A DNA stretch of 64,000 nt, taken from NCBI RefSeq assembly GCF_019649055.1, contig NW_026570236.1, forward strand, positions 620,001 to 684,000. Reading direction: 5' to 3'. The translations under genes and the position numbers were made by a program. The notes under the pieces were generated by a model. The model searched no databases, was not told the DNA's origin, and saw only the letters and a list, made by a program, of their open reading frames with translations. This DNA is from Paramacrobiotus metropolitanus. Taxonomy: Eukaryota; Tardigrada; Eutardigrada; Parachela; Macrobiotidae. Below are positions 41,664-52,379 of this stretch, piece after piece. Position 1 is the first letter of the stretch; every line of letters begins with the position of its first letter.

Positions 41664-42801
41664 GATTTATGTTGTTCGGCTTTTTGTTATTTATCTCGTT
41701 TTTCTGTCATTGGTTTTTATTCCACTTTGGACTGAAGTTTTCGTTGGTTTTTCATAATACGGTAATTAAATTAGAGTTCAAAGAATTTTTATTTTGACGT
41801 CTTGATTGTAATCGCATGACTGTACTGTTATTAAATTTATGGAGGAATGTTTTCTATAATCATGTTGAAATTGTGATGGGCTGATAAGGTTTTAGCTTCG
41901 CTGATGAATAATTCAGCGTAAGAAAGCAGTCGAAACAATCGGCATCAATGGATTATCGTACTCGAAAAAGCTTTGCGGATTGTTACATTTGATCAGAATT
42001 TTATTCTTTGGGACGGCTGACATGTGCTGACGTTTTCTCTGGCAAGCGTGCGACATTTACAGATCACTTACAGACTAACCAGAAGGCTGCTTATTTCGTG
42101 AACACTTGGATGTCGCTCTGCAAAGTGCGCACCGAGGCACCAAAACCCGGGACTGCACTGTCCTCCATATATTGTTTTGTGAACGATTTATCTCGATTTT
42201 TTATCGAATCTCGAATAAACAAATCTGTCAAGAGTCAAAGTACAGTACAAATTTGAATGCCGATGCGAATTTTAAAACTTTCCAGCGTTTGCGCACACAC
42301 CTGTACTGCAAAATACTGTGTAGAAATTTACAATTGTTAGTAACAATAATGCACTTCGTCCTTTAAAGCACATCGACAGATTTGCAGGCAGGCCCGGCAC
42401 AAGGAATTTTTGGATGGGGGGGCGGAAGGCCGCCGGGGGGCACCCGAGCGCGCCAGATTCGCCGGGGGGCGGACTGATTTTGGACCGTCCGCCGGGGGGC
42501 GGAATGAAATTTTTGAAAAATTTTAATAAAAATTTTTGAAAAAACTTTTTTGAAAAATTAAAAAAATCAAAAACAAATTTTAAAAATTCGGAAAAAAAAT
42601 AAAATTTATTCCGCCCCCCTGGCAGCTCACCTCCAGCCACGTTTTCCAGTCCGCCCCCCGGCGGTCAAAAATCGAAAACAGGGGGGCGGACCGCCCCCCC
42701 CCCCCTTTGTGCCGGCCCTGTTTGCAGGTGTCGTTTCGAAACAAGAAGGCCGGGAGAGATACTGCTTTTTTTTTAGATTAACCATATATCGGACATGTCA
42801 C
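41664..42801. other. STT3B 3' UTR and first copy of the duplicated spacer
   Basis: This 1.1-kb stretch aligns in blocks with 44575-46328. Examples are the TCATTGGTTTT..TTTCACTTTG segment after the stop codon, the TTGTAATCGCAT..TTATTAAATT segment, and CGATTTTTTATCGAA..CTCGAATAA. A hAT-type MITE interrupts it. No intact gene is present. Confidence 0.6.
42381..42728. mobile_element. hAT-type MITE (332 bp, 42389-42720) with 8-bp target duplications
   Basis: TTTGCAGG flanks the element on both sides (42381-42388 and 42721-42728). The ends are inverted (CAGGCCCGGCACAA on the left, and the complement CAGGGCCGGCACAA read from the right). The interior has G-rich and C-rich arms around an AT-rich centre, with repeated GCCGGGGGGCGGA-like units that pair with CCGCCCCCC units. 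It has no reading frame. An 8-bp duplication with CAG ends places it with hAT elements. The duplicated block at about 46210 lacks it, so it inserted after the segmental duplication. Confidence 0.88.
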
Positions 42802-43812
42802 ATGAAGTACCGATTGTAACTATTTCTTGCATGGGCATCCGCAACAGAAAGAACTTTCTCAAAAGGTTATGTGCTAAGTACATAAACTAATGGGAACGTA
42901 ATACAGTATAAACGTTAACATAACGTATACTGTACGCTTTAAAAATATGTAGAGGCGACGGGTACCAACCGATTAACAGTGGATTATGAGCTGTGTAGTC
43001 TTAATACTACCGATGCCGTCGCAGCGCCTGGAATCAAGGAGAACATCGAATTTGGGATTATCAATGGGACAGTGACTTCCCTACCTAAGATCGAAATTGA
43101 AGGTGGCTGGTACTACGAAAAGCCGGTAGCCGATGCTTTGGTGGAGTTCCGTACCGAGAGTGATAATTATACGGGTGAGCCAATTATTTCACTTCAAACA
43201 TCAGAAAAAGGGACTTGGTAAGTCAATTTACACACGGGGTTCTATACATTAACGGCGTCCAAGATGGGATTCATCAACGAAACTTTGAATGTTAACATTA
43301 TAAGCGAGAGAACGCACATTGACTATCCAGCGTTGACGCCCCTGCCAGATCGTGGCATGATTCGAATATCGTGGCGAGGAGTAGCTGCTTTTGATGACCC
43401 CGAAGTAGCCCACTCACTGCATGTTCAAGGACCACTGGCAGGAAGGTCTGATCGATCCCATGTGTACTGGAAACACAAGGACAGTGTGGATAACCTTATA
43501 TCAAACGATGCCCATGGCCCGGTATACCAAAGTACATTAATTAAACAGCAGTTACCCGGCAGGGCCGGCACATACCGTATTACGGTGCAGGCTTCCGTTC
43601 AAAACGCCAGCAGCCCAAGCGTCATTTGGGGGCTAGCCAACTCTGGTGCTGTAGTGGAAGTTTACCGCAACACCGGTTTGTGGGGACAGTTTTTCGTCCC
43701 CAACAGAATGGGAAACGTCTGGAATGTCGCCGAAATCAACGGAAATCTTATAACACCGCTGAACCAGATGAAAACATCGCAACAGACCAGGATCTTATTG
43801 AAATGTTGCTAG
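42802..43812 (+). pseudogene. broken paralogue of the secreted DUF2135-like gene
   Basis: The sequence matches the downstream intact gene (46329-49200) but is disabled several times. The signal-peptide region starts at ATG 42802 and hits TAA at codon 6. Most of the central part is missing. The C-terminal part from about 42985 is recognisable until a nonsense change at 43219-43221, where TAA replaces CAA of the intact copy. The frame then stays open through the conserved GPLAGRSDRSHVYW and VYRNTGLWGQFFVPNRM segments, until a one-base shift near the end changes the last residues. The nonsense change incidentally creates a GTAAGT string, but the sequence after it still aligns to coding sequence, so it is not an intron. 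The encoded role would be as for the intact gene. Confidence 0.88.
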
Positions 43813-44494
43813 ATGACCATTTCTGATTGATGATTTTTCTCAGTTTTTGTGAGTTTGAATGTTTGATGCATCGTACGATCACGAAAAACACTGGCGGCTT
43901 CGTAAATTAGTATAGACTACAGACTACAGTATTATATAATCACGCGTCTTGAAATACTGTATCATCGGATTACTGCAAAGTGCAAATTTCTTGTTTTTGA
44001 CTGCTGCTTTTGAATTTTTGGCAGTTTAACCTTTTATAACATTTCACGTATTAGTATGTAATCAGACTGAAATATGATTAGACTATCAAACCAGAAAAAG
44101 CAACCGAACTTTATGGATTTACCCGTAAACGGTTTTATAAAAAACTTTAAAACGTTGCAGCATCAACTGCCCCGAATTCTCTTCGACACAAAAGGTGTTA
44201 ATATATTATGTGGACAGCGAACATTAATTTAACAACTACCAACATCACAGGATACTCCCGGGCCGTTCCGCTTATTGTGTCACATGTTTCATGAATGTCT
44301 CGCGCCTAGTATTGTGAATACTCTGAATACTGTAACGACAGTAGATGCGCGCAGCACGCCGGTTAAAACTAAATAGGGATGAAATAGTTTCGAAAGCACC
44401 GGCACACAAATATCTCGTCATAGATCGATGTTCGTGAAGCTCTGAGGTCTTTATACAAATAACATGAACCAACAAGCTGGGGGGACGACTGACG
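43813..44494. other. spacer between the two copies of the tandem duplication
   Basis: This 0.7-kb AT-rich stretch lies between the end of the first duplication copy and the start of the second. I see no gene and no strong repeat. Confidence 0.4.
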
Positions 44495-44680
44495 AGAGTG
44501 GAGAAGGTGCGAAGGATTATTATACAGGAAATATCCAGGAGACAAGAGGAGGCGCTGAAGTACGCTAAAGAGTGAGATTTAGGTGGTTTTGCTTCTTGGT
44601 ACTTACCTCGTTTTTCTGTCATTGGTTTTATTTCACTTTGAACAGAATTTTCGTTTGATTTTCTATGATAATTAACCTAG
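44495..44680 (+). pseudogene. duplicated fragment of the STT3B 3' end
   Basis: This segment matches the last about 80 bp of STT3B coding sequence and the following 3' UTR (41575-41765). GTGCGAAGG, CCAGGAGACAAGAG and the stop-codon context AGAGTGAGATTTA recur in order. Substitutions and small indels have accumulated, and nothing upstream encodes the rest of STT3B, so it cannot make a functional product. It marks the left edge of the second copy of the tandem duplication. Confidence 0.85.
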
Positions 44681-44859
44681 GATAGTGCAGTTGCTTTTTG
44701 CAGGCACTGCATGATCGAAGCGCAACAGGATTATGTTAAGAAACTTGGATCACTACTGCTGATGATTAATTATGTATCTGAAGTTAACAATTTGATTAGG
44801 CAATGTTGGCCCTCCTGGAAGCTTCAGAAGGGTCATCCATTAAATTTTCCGTTCATTCT

Positions 44860-45295
44860 TTCATTTCAGTGATTTCGCCATTCTGGCCAACGAGTTACCA
44901 TTTTATCCACGACTCATATCAAAAGCAAAAATACCTGTTGGGCAGTTTTACCGGTCCGGTACATTTAAGAACCGTCCAGTTAAGACCTTACACTTCGGCA
45001 AAACAAAAATTTATGCCGGCAAAACTGTCCGCATAGGGTTACGGTTGACGGATGGCAGTAAAGAAAAGCAACAGCAATGCTGGAAGGGCAGATTTACGAC
45101 GAACGCTTTTGTGAACCGACGGATAATTCTGTCGGTTATGAGCGCAACGCTGAACAACAGTTTCGCAATGTCTCCATCACCACGGACACTACAATCATCA
45201 TTGGTAGTTCGGTCATGGACCGACGAACGGACAGCAAGCTTTCTATTAATTCTGAACATAGAAGACCTTCGTTACGCTTCGGTCGATTAATTATT
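44860..45295 (+). pseudogene. degenerate coding remnant of unknown family
   Basis: Protein-like sequence is spread over all plus-strand frames, as if broken by indels. It runs through a Lys/Arg-rich part with FGKTKIYAGKTVRIGLRLTDG and then, after a frame change near 45075, a Glu/Asp/Thr-rich part with YDERFCEPTDNSVGYERN. No single frame runs through, and I do not recognise a family. It may be a decayed gene fragment carried by the insertion at about 44690-45410. Chance open frames cannot be excluded. Confidence 0.35.
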
Positions 45296-46136
45296 TAATT
45301 TAAAGAGCGGAAAGTAGGAAACAAACAGAGCAGCCCACTCCCGAGTCCCGGTGTGGGTGCCTTTCTGAGCATCGGTGTCCAGATGAAAGCGTTCATGAAA
45401 ATAAACAGACTTCTGTTTGTTTCGTTCGTCATTTGACACCTTCATTGTAATCGCATACTTAACTTTATTGTTATTAAATTCATGGTGAAACAAATCCAAG
45501 ATGCAAAACATTTATATATCGAAGTATTTGTGATGCGGCGATAAGATTTATTTTGGCTTCGACGATCGATGAATGATTCAGCATTAAAGACTAACTGGAC
45601 AGTCTTCAATTTAATGAAATACCAGAGTCAAAAGTTTTGCAGGTTATTATAGCTAATCCGAATTATTATGGTTCTTGGGAAGAAGATTTGTGACTGAAAG
45701 TGTGCAGTGTTTTTATATAAGTGATGAGACGAAGTAAACAGAAGTCTGTTTATTTTCGTTTATCTGGACACCGCTGTAAAAATGCTAAGAAATGTACCCA
45801 CACCGCCACACGGGTAGTGCAATGCCCTGTTTGTTTACTTGTTTTCATATCGCATATTTGAATCTGTTGACGGAAAGGCACTCCGAAACAGCCCTTTGCC
45901 TTATTTCGTCATTTGTATCTTTCAGTTGCAGACAATTGCAGTCAATTGCACGCGATCGGTTCTTCCTTTGTACATGTCCGTTTTACTGTTAATTATCACG
46001 ATTTTTTATCGAAACTCGAATAACAAAACGGGAGGGAGTGTTGAATGTTGACCAATGTACATAATTAACTAGCAATGGGAAATCTTCGAAACGTTTTCAA
46101 CACATAATAGCGGATGTATGGAATCATTTTGTGTAG

Positions 46137-46186
46137 AAATTTGGAAGCAGTGTACATTCTAAAAATTTGGAAGCAGTGTACATTCT
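46137..46186. repeat. tandem pair of 24-bp repeats
   Basis: A 24-base unit containing TTTGGAAGCAGTGTACATTC occurs at 46137-46160 and again at 46163-46186, separated by two bases. It lies about 140 bp upstream of the secreted-protein start codon and is absent from the corresponding first-copy spacer. Confidence 0.85.
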
Positions 46187-46328
46187 TTTCACTGCTGGAA
46201 CGTTAAATCTTGCAGTTTCCGTTGCCGGTACTAATGAGCAGGAGGATCGGAAGAGATACCTGCATTCTAAAACCGACTAAAAACATTTGCTAGTACGTCT
46301 TCCGGGATATTATAACCAGTTACCGGAC

Positions 46329-49200
46329 ATGCATTACCGACTGATCCTGTTACTCGCAGTAACATGTACATCCACAGCAAATCGAGTCTTGTCACAAGGT
46401 AGAGTACAACATATTGTACAACAAAATTAATATCTATATATTATGCAGTCGTACGCACAGGTAATAATTACCGTATCATCAATTCTTTTATGGCCTTCTG
46501 TTTACTTAAATGCACCACTGCTTAGAAGCGTAATGGTCAGACTTATCTCACGCTGAATCTTATGAGATTTGCTTGCCATGCATCACACTGAAATCAAGCA
46601 TATATTAACTTTTACTTAATAATATTATTTACATTTATCTTTTGTTAAACGCTGAATCTTAACCGCTTCGCAGAGAGGAAGCGTTTCTTGGCTTTGTGGA
46701 TGAGCTGCCATCTAACGTGATAATTATACAGTTGCAATAAGAGCGAATGCTTATTTAATATTTACGTATAACAGAGTAAGTACTTGCTTTAATATTTGCA
46801 ACGTACTAAAATAAATCCTACTTACTAAAATGGTTATAATAATTGGTATTGTATATAAGTAACAACTGCTACTAATAGTTGCCATCTACACTGTATAGGC
46901 ACTCCGGATCTGTCCGCACCCGCTTTTACCTTACCGTACCAAAGCTATCACATCGAAATTTATCCAGCTTTTAACAATGGTTCCACTCCGGTATACTATT
47001 ATATGCCAGCTTGTGTATTTCTTCCGAATGCTACAGTGTTTTCACCAAGAAACACCTTACCGCGTTCAGTTACGCTTAAGATAAGGCTTTGGAATGAAGA
47101 TTACGTCAACCACATTCATACATTACTCTCGCAACACACTGGAAGCAGTAACATTCAACTTCGACCAGTTCCCTTCAAGTGGATGCGCGTCGTGTCAATA
47201 GGCAACTGGCCTGGCAGTCACATCGGGCCGAGCTGGAATTCTATTGCCCAGTTTCCGCAAACGGTCACTTTTAACATTGCCTGTACCACCGCTGCAGCGT
47301 GTGAACAGATCGAAAGGTCATTAACTAATACCGAGCGATTTGCATTCAATGCGCACGTGACCTTTGGATATCGCGTACCCAGCGTGGCGGAAAAGAACTT
47401 CACCATTCATCTCGCATCCACCTCAATGCTGCGCGCGATTAAGGAACGATTTCCGGACTCTGAAAATGTTTTCATTCAGAAGGCAGATTTTTATGATTTG
47501 GTACGAGAAACTGTGACGAAGTGCCTGAATTCACAGTTATCCGGTAACGAACTTGTAACGGACGATCAGGTGGACGACCTGGTCGAAGAAGTTGCTGAGA
47601 GTTTTCGGAGAAATGTTACCTCCACTGAAGACTTTACGGATGCCATGTGGCAATCCACATTCTGGAAGGAGACTGTCCATCGTCCAGATCTGAAAGCAAA
47701 GAACCTGGAAATCTTGTTCAGCAACGGAAAGTACTGGATACAAAAAGCGACAAAAGGGGACAACGTTTCAGGAGAAATAGGTACGTATATAAGTTGTCTG
47801 CTGCCAGGTTTAATCTTTTTGACAAGAAATTTGGAATTTTATCAGGTAGCGCGTTGGCAGAGTTGACGCCTTCTTCTGGTTATGTGAGATGGACAGGTGA
47901 CAGATTCGTTCTTGATTCAGTTGACCTTTACTGCGTTCCTTTGGCTGCACTCCGTCGACAACAAAATTTTGGTAACTTTGCGGCAGCTGTTACCCTGCGA
48001 ATTGCTGATTACGTAACGTCGCTGCATTTACCGCATCGTGCTTACGAAGAAGCGGCCTCTAGAACGGTAAAATTCGTAATGCCACCGCTGTCAGCGGACA
48101 GTAATTGTACAACCAACGATCGGCAGAGTGCTACGCATCATTACATTGCAAGCGAAAAAAACATCACTATCACGTGGTTAGTGCGAAACGGCGATACCTG
48201 GGAAGCATTGACTGGCTTTACTGTACATGTAACGAAAACAAATTCCATAACGGGTAAATTGGATGCACGGTTCTTCATCACATCAAACCAATCCGGAGAA
48301 ATTTCACTGATTCTCTCACAAAGTACTAATTTCATATTCACCTTCGAGGCGACAGGCTATTATCCAGTCACAGCGAATAATCTACAGCGAAATCTCATTA
48401 ACGGTGCGGTCGCAACGGCTGGGTATATTGAACCGTTAGTGCTCATTAGCAAACAATACAGCGGATCTGGGATTGTCAAAGGGACGCTTTCTTCCGTACC
48501 TGGCGTAAAGAATACCCGTAGCTACGAATCGCTGGCCGATGCGGTTGTGGAATTCCGTTCTGGGCTTGATAATGTTACGGGAACTCCTACTATTTCACTC
48601 CGAACATTCACAGACGGGGCTTGGCAAGCCAGTTTACCCACTGGGTACTACACACTGACTGCGTCTAAGGTGGGATTCATAAATGCCACGATGAATATTA
48701 TTGTCATTAGCGGGAAAACACTGACTTACGATACAGCGATTCCGCCCATGCCAAAGAGTGGTGAAATTCGAATACTATTGAGAGGCAAACATGAACACCA
48801 TTCCGGAGTACTAGACATGACATTGCATGTGCGAGGACCATTGGCAGGAAAGAGTGATCGATCTCATGTGTATTGGAATTCCTTAAATAGCCCGGATAAC
48901 CTCGTATCGCACGATGTCAATACCTACGTATACAGAAGTACGGTAATTAAACAACAACTACCCGGTGCATACCGGATTATTGTGCAGAATTATTTCAAAG
49001 GCGCCAGCTATCCAAATGCCATTTCGGGTCTAGCAAACTCTCGTGCGGTGGTGGAAGTTTACCGCGACACCGGTCTGTGGGGGCAGTTTTTCGTTCCGAA
49101 CAGAATGAGAAACGCTTGGAATGTCGTCGAAATTAACGGAAATCTTATTACGCCGCTCAACGAGATGAAAACAGTTGCAGCTGAACAGGATCTTAGCTAA
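46329..49200 (+). CDS. secreted protein with probable carboxypeptidase-regulatory-like and DUF2135-like domains
   Basis: Three exons: 46329-46398, 46899-47780 and 47846-49200, giving 768 aa with consistent phases. The first exon encodes a classic signal peptide (MHYRLILLLAVTC...). The middle is extracellular-looking, with several N-glycosylation sequons and paired Cys. From about residue 540 a beta-sandwich-like segment (LADAVVEF ... TGYYTLTASKVGF) resembles carboxypeptidase regulatory-like domains. From about 623 to 755 the pattern GEIRILL ... MTLHVRGPL ... HVYW ... YRIIVQNY ... VVEVY ... FFVPN ... WNVVEI resembles the DUF2135 (YfaP-like) fold. Both domain calls are inference from pattern. 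The function is unknown; an extracellular binding or matrix role is possible. A broken paralogue lies upstream. AATAAA at 49302 is the likely poly(A) signal. Confidence 0.85.
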
Positions 49201-49301
49201 AACTGACTTGCTCTGAATTGTGTGATTTGTGTCTGTGTTTGGATGTGATTCCACAATGTGTGTGTATGTGATGCAAATCATGCAATCATAACAAGGAAAG
49301 T

Positions 49302-49307
49302 AATAAA
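49302..49307 (+). promoter_or_regulatory. probable polyadenylation signal of the secreted-protein gene
   Basis: AATAAA lies about 100 bp after the stop codon at 49198-49200, following a TG-rich stretch. Confidence 0.55.
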
Positions 49308-49423
49308 AGCTACGTAAATGCTTTTTGATAAAATCGGATGAATATTACATTCTGCTGACACTTAAGTGCTGGACTAATAGTGTTAAATTTTCAGCATTTT
49401 TACACTTAACGGTGTACCAAGCC

Positions 49424-49475
49424 AAGTACTGTTCTGATCGAAGTACTGTTCTTGTGATCGAAGCCAAGTACTGTT
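49424..49475. repeat. short direct repeats, AAGTACTGTTC x3
   Basis: The 11-base unit occurs three times within 52 bp, twice preceded by GCC and twice followed or preceded by GATCGA. The units suggest local slippage or a footprint cluster. Confidence 0.7.
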
Positions 49476-52379
49476 CCCAGGCTTGTCATTTAGTCAGAAT
49501 CTGGTCGTTGACGTCAAGTTGTCAGTCATACTGGATTTCAGCATTAATCCTTTCGCGACTGCCCAAACCGCTCGGATTCTGATAAAGATTCGTCGACGTC
49601 GACATCTGCCTTTCCACTAAGAATATTTTCTGTCAAACCGCTTCGAGACTGTAGTAGCACTGTAGTACATAGATCTGGCCGTATTAATTCATAATTGTAA
49701 TCGTTCGACCTTTGCGGCAGCCGATACGGAAGGCGGCATGTACGTGGTGGTCGGTTGCCCGAAAGCCGCTGAGACTTTCTGTCCACTCTGTATAACTCTG
49801 ACTTGCTGGTAAAATAGTCTACGAGGAATCCAAATGAATCCTTCAACCTGCAAGTGTAACGATTTCAACAGCATTTTATTAGGAAACTGCATACTGGTGT
49901 GCAACGGCAGACTAAAGCCTTTCGCCGACTTATGTGGTTTAAAGTGCTGCACTCGTAAAACATTTTTAGGTTAGCAACATAACCACTCCCAAGTGCGTCC
50001 GTGTCAACCGGCACTTTTTTGGAATCCGACTCCCGCCTTTTCCCAAAAGTTTTTGCGCGAAACAAAATTTTTCGACTTGAGGCGTTGACACCCCTATCGA
50101 ATAATTTTTTCCCATATAAACTGCAACATTAGCATTGTCCCCCTTGTCAAGTTTGGGGGGGTTTCTGGAACATATTTGCCCCCTGCCAAAGTTTGACACC
50201 CCTTTCTTCCAGCGATAATATGCCCATGTTCGCAATCTTTTGGAACTGGCTTTCGTTGCAGAGTTTGACAGATAGGTAACAGCTTTGCTTTTTCTCTGGC
50301 CATGGTTGCACAGGAGATCTTACAGTGCACTCCTGTCGTCTAATAAATTCTGTGCTTACGATCTACCGTAATCTCTGCACAGACACGTACAGCGAAACCG
50401 GTGTATTACATTCATTATGACATTTCACCAGGTACGATGATATCAACCAAATGTGGCACGCGGAAAACGTGAGGTCATGTGAATCTGAAGGACATTAGGT
50501 TACCCTTTAACTACTGTCTGAACTTAACAAGATAGCATTACACGCAATTGATCATTCTGTTAAAAAGTGATAATCAAAAGAGAGCGATAACGGATAAGGA
50601 TGATCAGTCGGCACGCAGAAAAAGGAGAGATGGCAACGTTGATGCAAAAACCAATGAGACTCGTGCTACCGTGCGAAAATTACGAAAACTTGAACCGTTC
50701 TGTTCACTATTGTTACCATACAATATAAATTAGAGTGGCTTTTGACTTTTTGTACGTATGTCACTAACAGTGGGCCCGTAGGGTAAGTAGTAAGTACGTT
50801 TATGTATGTGTTACAGGGAAGTTGTACTGCATGGATGTTTTTTTAATGTTCTGCATTTTGTTTAAGACTCACACGAATTCCTTAATTTATGATTACATAA
50901 TTTTGATCTGGATAACTATAGTCTTCTTCCTGCATAAGTGGTTTTCTTCCTAGTTTTCTTCTCGCATAAGTGGTATTTTAACGGAGATTTCAAAAAGACT
51001 ATCAACATAGGGTAGCTAAGTTCACATGGATTTCTACGCAACATCCAGGGTTTCCATTATATCTACTATTATGAATAGTATGTAATTAATAATTGTACGC
51101 TTTGTGCACAGAATTTTGTTGCCGCTCGTCGTGAGTGTCGTGTCGGTTAAGAAATTTTCTTTTAACATTGATTTCCATCGAAATAATGGGATCATTTGTA
51201 CGAATATGAAACTCAGTTATGACTATATAGTGCAAAACTTCGTAACTACATAACCATTTTACATGTTCATCGAGCCGGAGGTGTACATTTAATTTTACTA
51301 CAATTTAGAAAAAGTTTCACGATAATATTAGCTTGATAAGAGGGTGTGTATAAAAAGCGTGCAAAATTTAAGCCAGCCGACGCACATATAAAGTTAAATC
51401 CAATGTACAATAAAATTAAAAACGTTTTGCTGTTTACTTTGCTGGTTTGCACCGCAAAACTTATAAATTCCTATATTAACGATAAGTAATGTGGTTTAAG
51501 GATTTTTATAAGCTCGTTAAATTAAACAGAGCGTTAAAAGATTGAGGGATTAGGATTAAGCGATCCCACAACGCCACAATTAGCAAACGGTCTTACATGC
51601 ACATTTTCTGGCTGGTATGCTGTTTTGCTATTTTTTGTCGCTACTATTACACAATCATGTTTTAATGATGTATTATAATAGCGCTTAAAATCCGCCTGGC
51701 TGGCGTGAGTAATTCCAATCCAATACCGGTACCACTGGATAGTTTTTGAAAACTGTGAACGATTGTCACAACAAACGGAAATGGCATTATCCAACAGTTT
51801 ATTCCATCTAGGCATCTATCGACGACGTTATCTTGATAAAATATTTATTACCATCCACCCTCGCTCTCTCCCATCCTGATGCGCGTGGGGTCGGTGTACA
51901 TATACACACACATTACACATTGCACATTGGCCCAGTCAAATCGATCCGGAAGTGCGTGTGCCCAAGTGGACGATTGGTCCAGCGAGGCCACTGCACCGCC
52001 CCGCCATCCAATTGTGCCGGTCACGCCAGCCGGAAATCACATCACCAACCGGCGAGGAGCGCGCACAACTCTGTTCTCCGGCCCGGCCCCGATTCTTCCG
52101 ATATAATCTTCAGCATCTCCTCCGTCATCTACGGCACGATCTCTCTCTCTCCCAACATTATTATGTCGGGGGCGCCTCTTCGCGGCAATTGTTGACGTAA
52201 TCTCCAACGGTCGCCAAGTGCAGTTTGTATAATCATATCGTGCGCACATCGCATAATAACCGGTAATTTCAAATTGGCAAATTCTGGCACTTGACGGGCT
52301 GCAGTGTGTACACACATATTTAGTATAGCGCGGGAGACGGTGCGTCCAGGGATATCTAATTATTTCTCCACCGGTGATC

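Larger units (their letters stand above)
44681..46328. other. second copy of the duplicated spacer with an inserted degenerate segment
   Basis: The outer parts (from about 45430 onward) align with the first-copy spacer. The stretch from about 44690 to 45410 has no counterpart there, so it is an insertion in this copy or a loss from the other. A 24-bp tandem repeat lies at 46137-46186, and a 16-bp sequence at 45404-45419 recurs inverted at about 45735-45750. The promoter and 5' UTR of the secreted-protein gene must lie in its right part. Confidence 0.5.
49201..52379. other. 3.2-kb intergenic region
   Basis: This is the longest gene-free stretch. It includes three copies of AAGTACTGTTC at 49424-49434, 49441-49451 and 49465-49475. 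Between about 49540 and 50330 the minus strand carries several overlapping open frames of up to 100 codons, and 51534-51815 carries another. They may be remnants of a decayed transposon, but none has a motif I can defend. The last 500 bp before the aldo-keto reductase start is C-rich and probably holds its promoter and 5' UTR. Confidence 0.4.

Noticed and set aside
43201-43265. GTAAGT at 43218 as a real splice donor in the paralogue
   Set aside because: The following bases still align in frame with coding sequence of the intact copy (the TGYYTLTASK region), so it is a nonsense substitution, not an intron.
49544-50330. Series of overlapping minus-strand open frames (up to 100 codons) suggesting a decayed transposase
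   Set aside because: A few residues faintly recall piggyBac-type proteins, but the order of the segments is wrong and no terminal repeats or TTAA flanks were found.
51534-51815. Minus-strand 93-codon frame as a possible small gene
   Set aside because: No recognisable motif, no partner exons with matching splice sites, and AT-rich codon use unlike the real exons.
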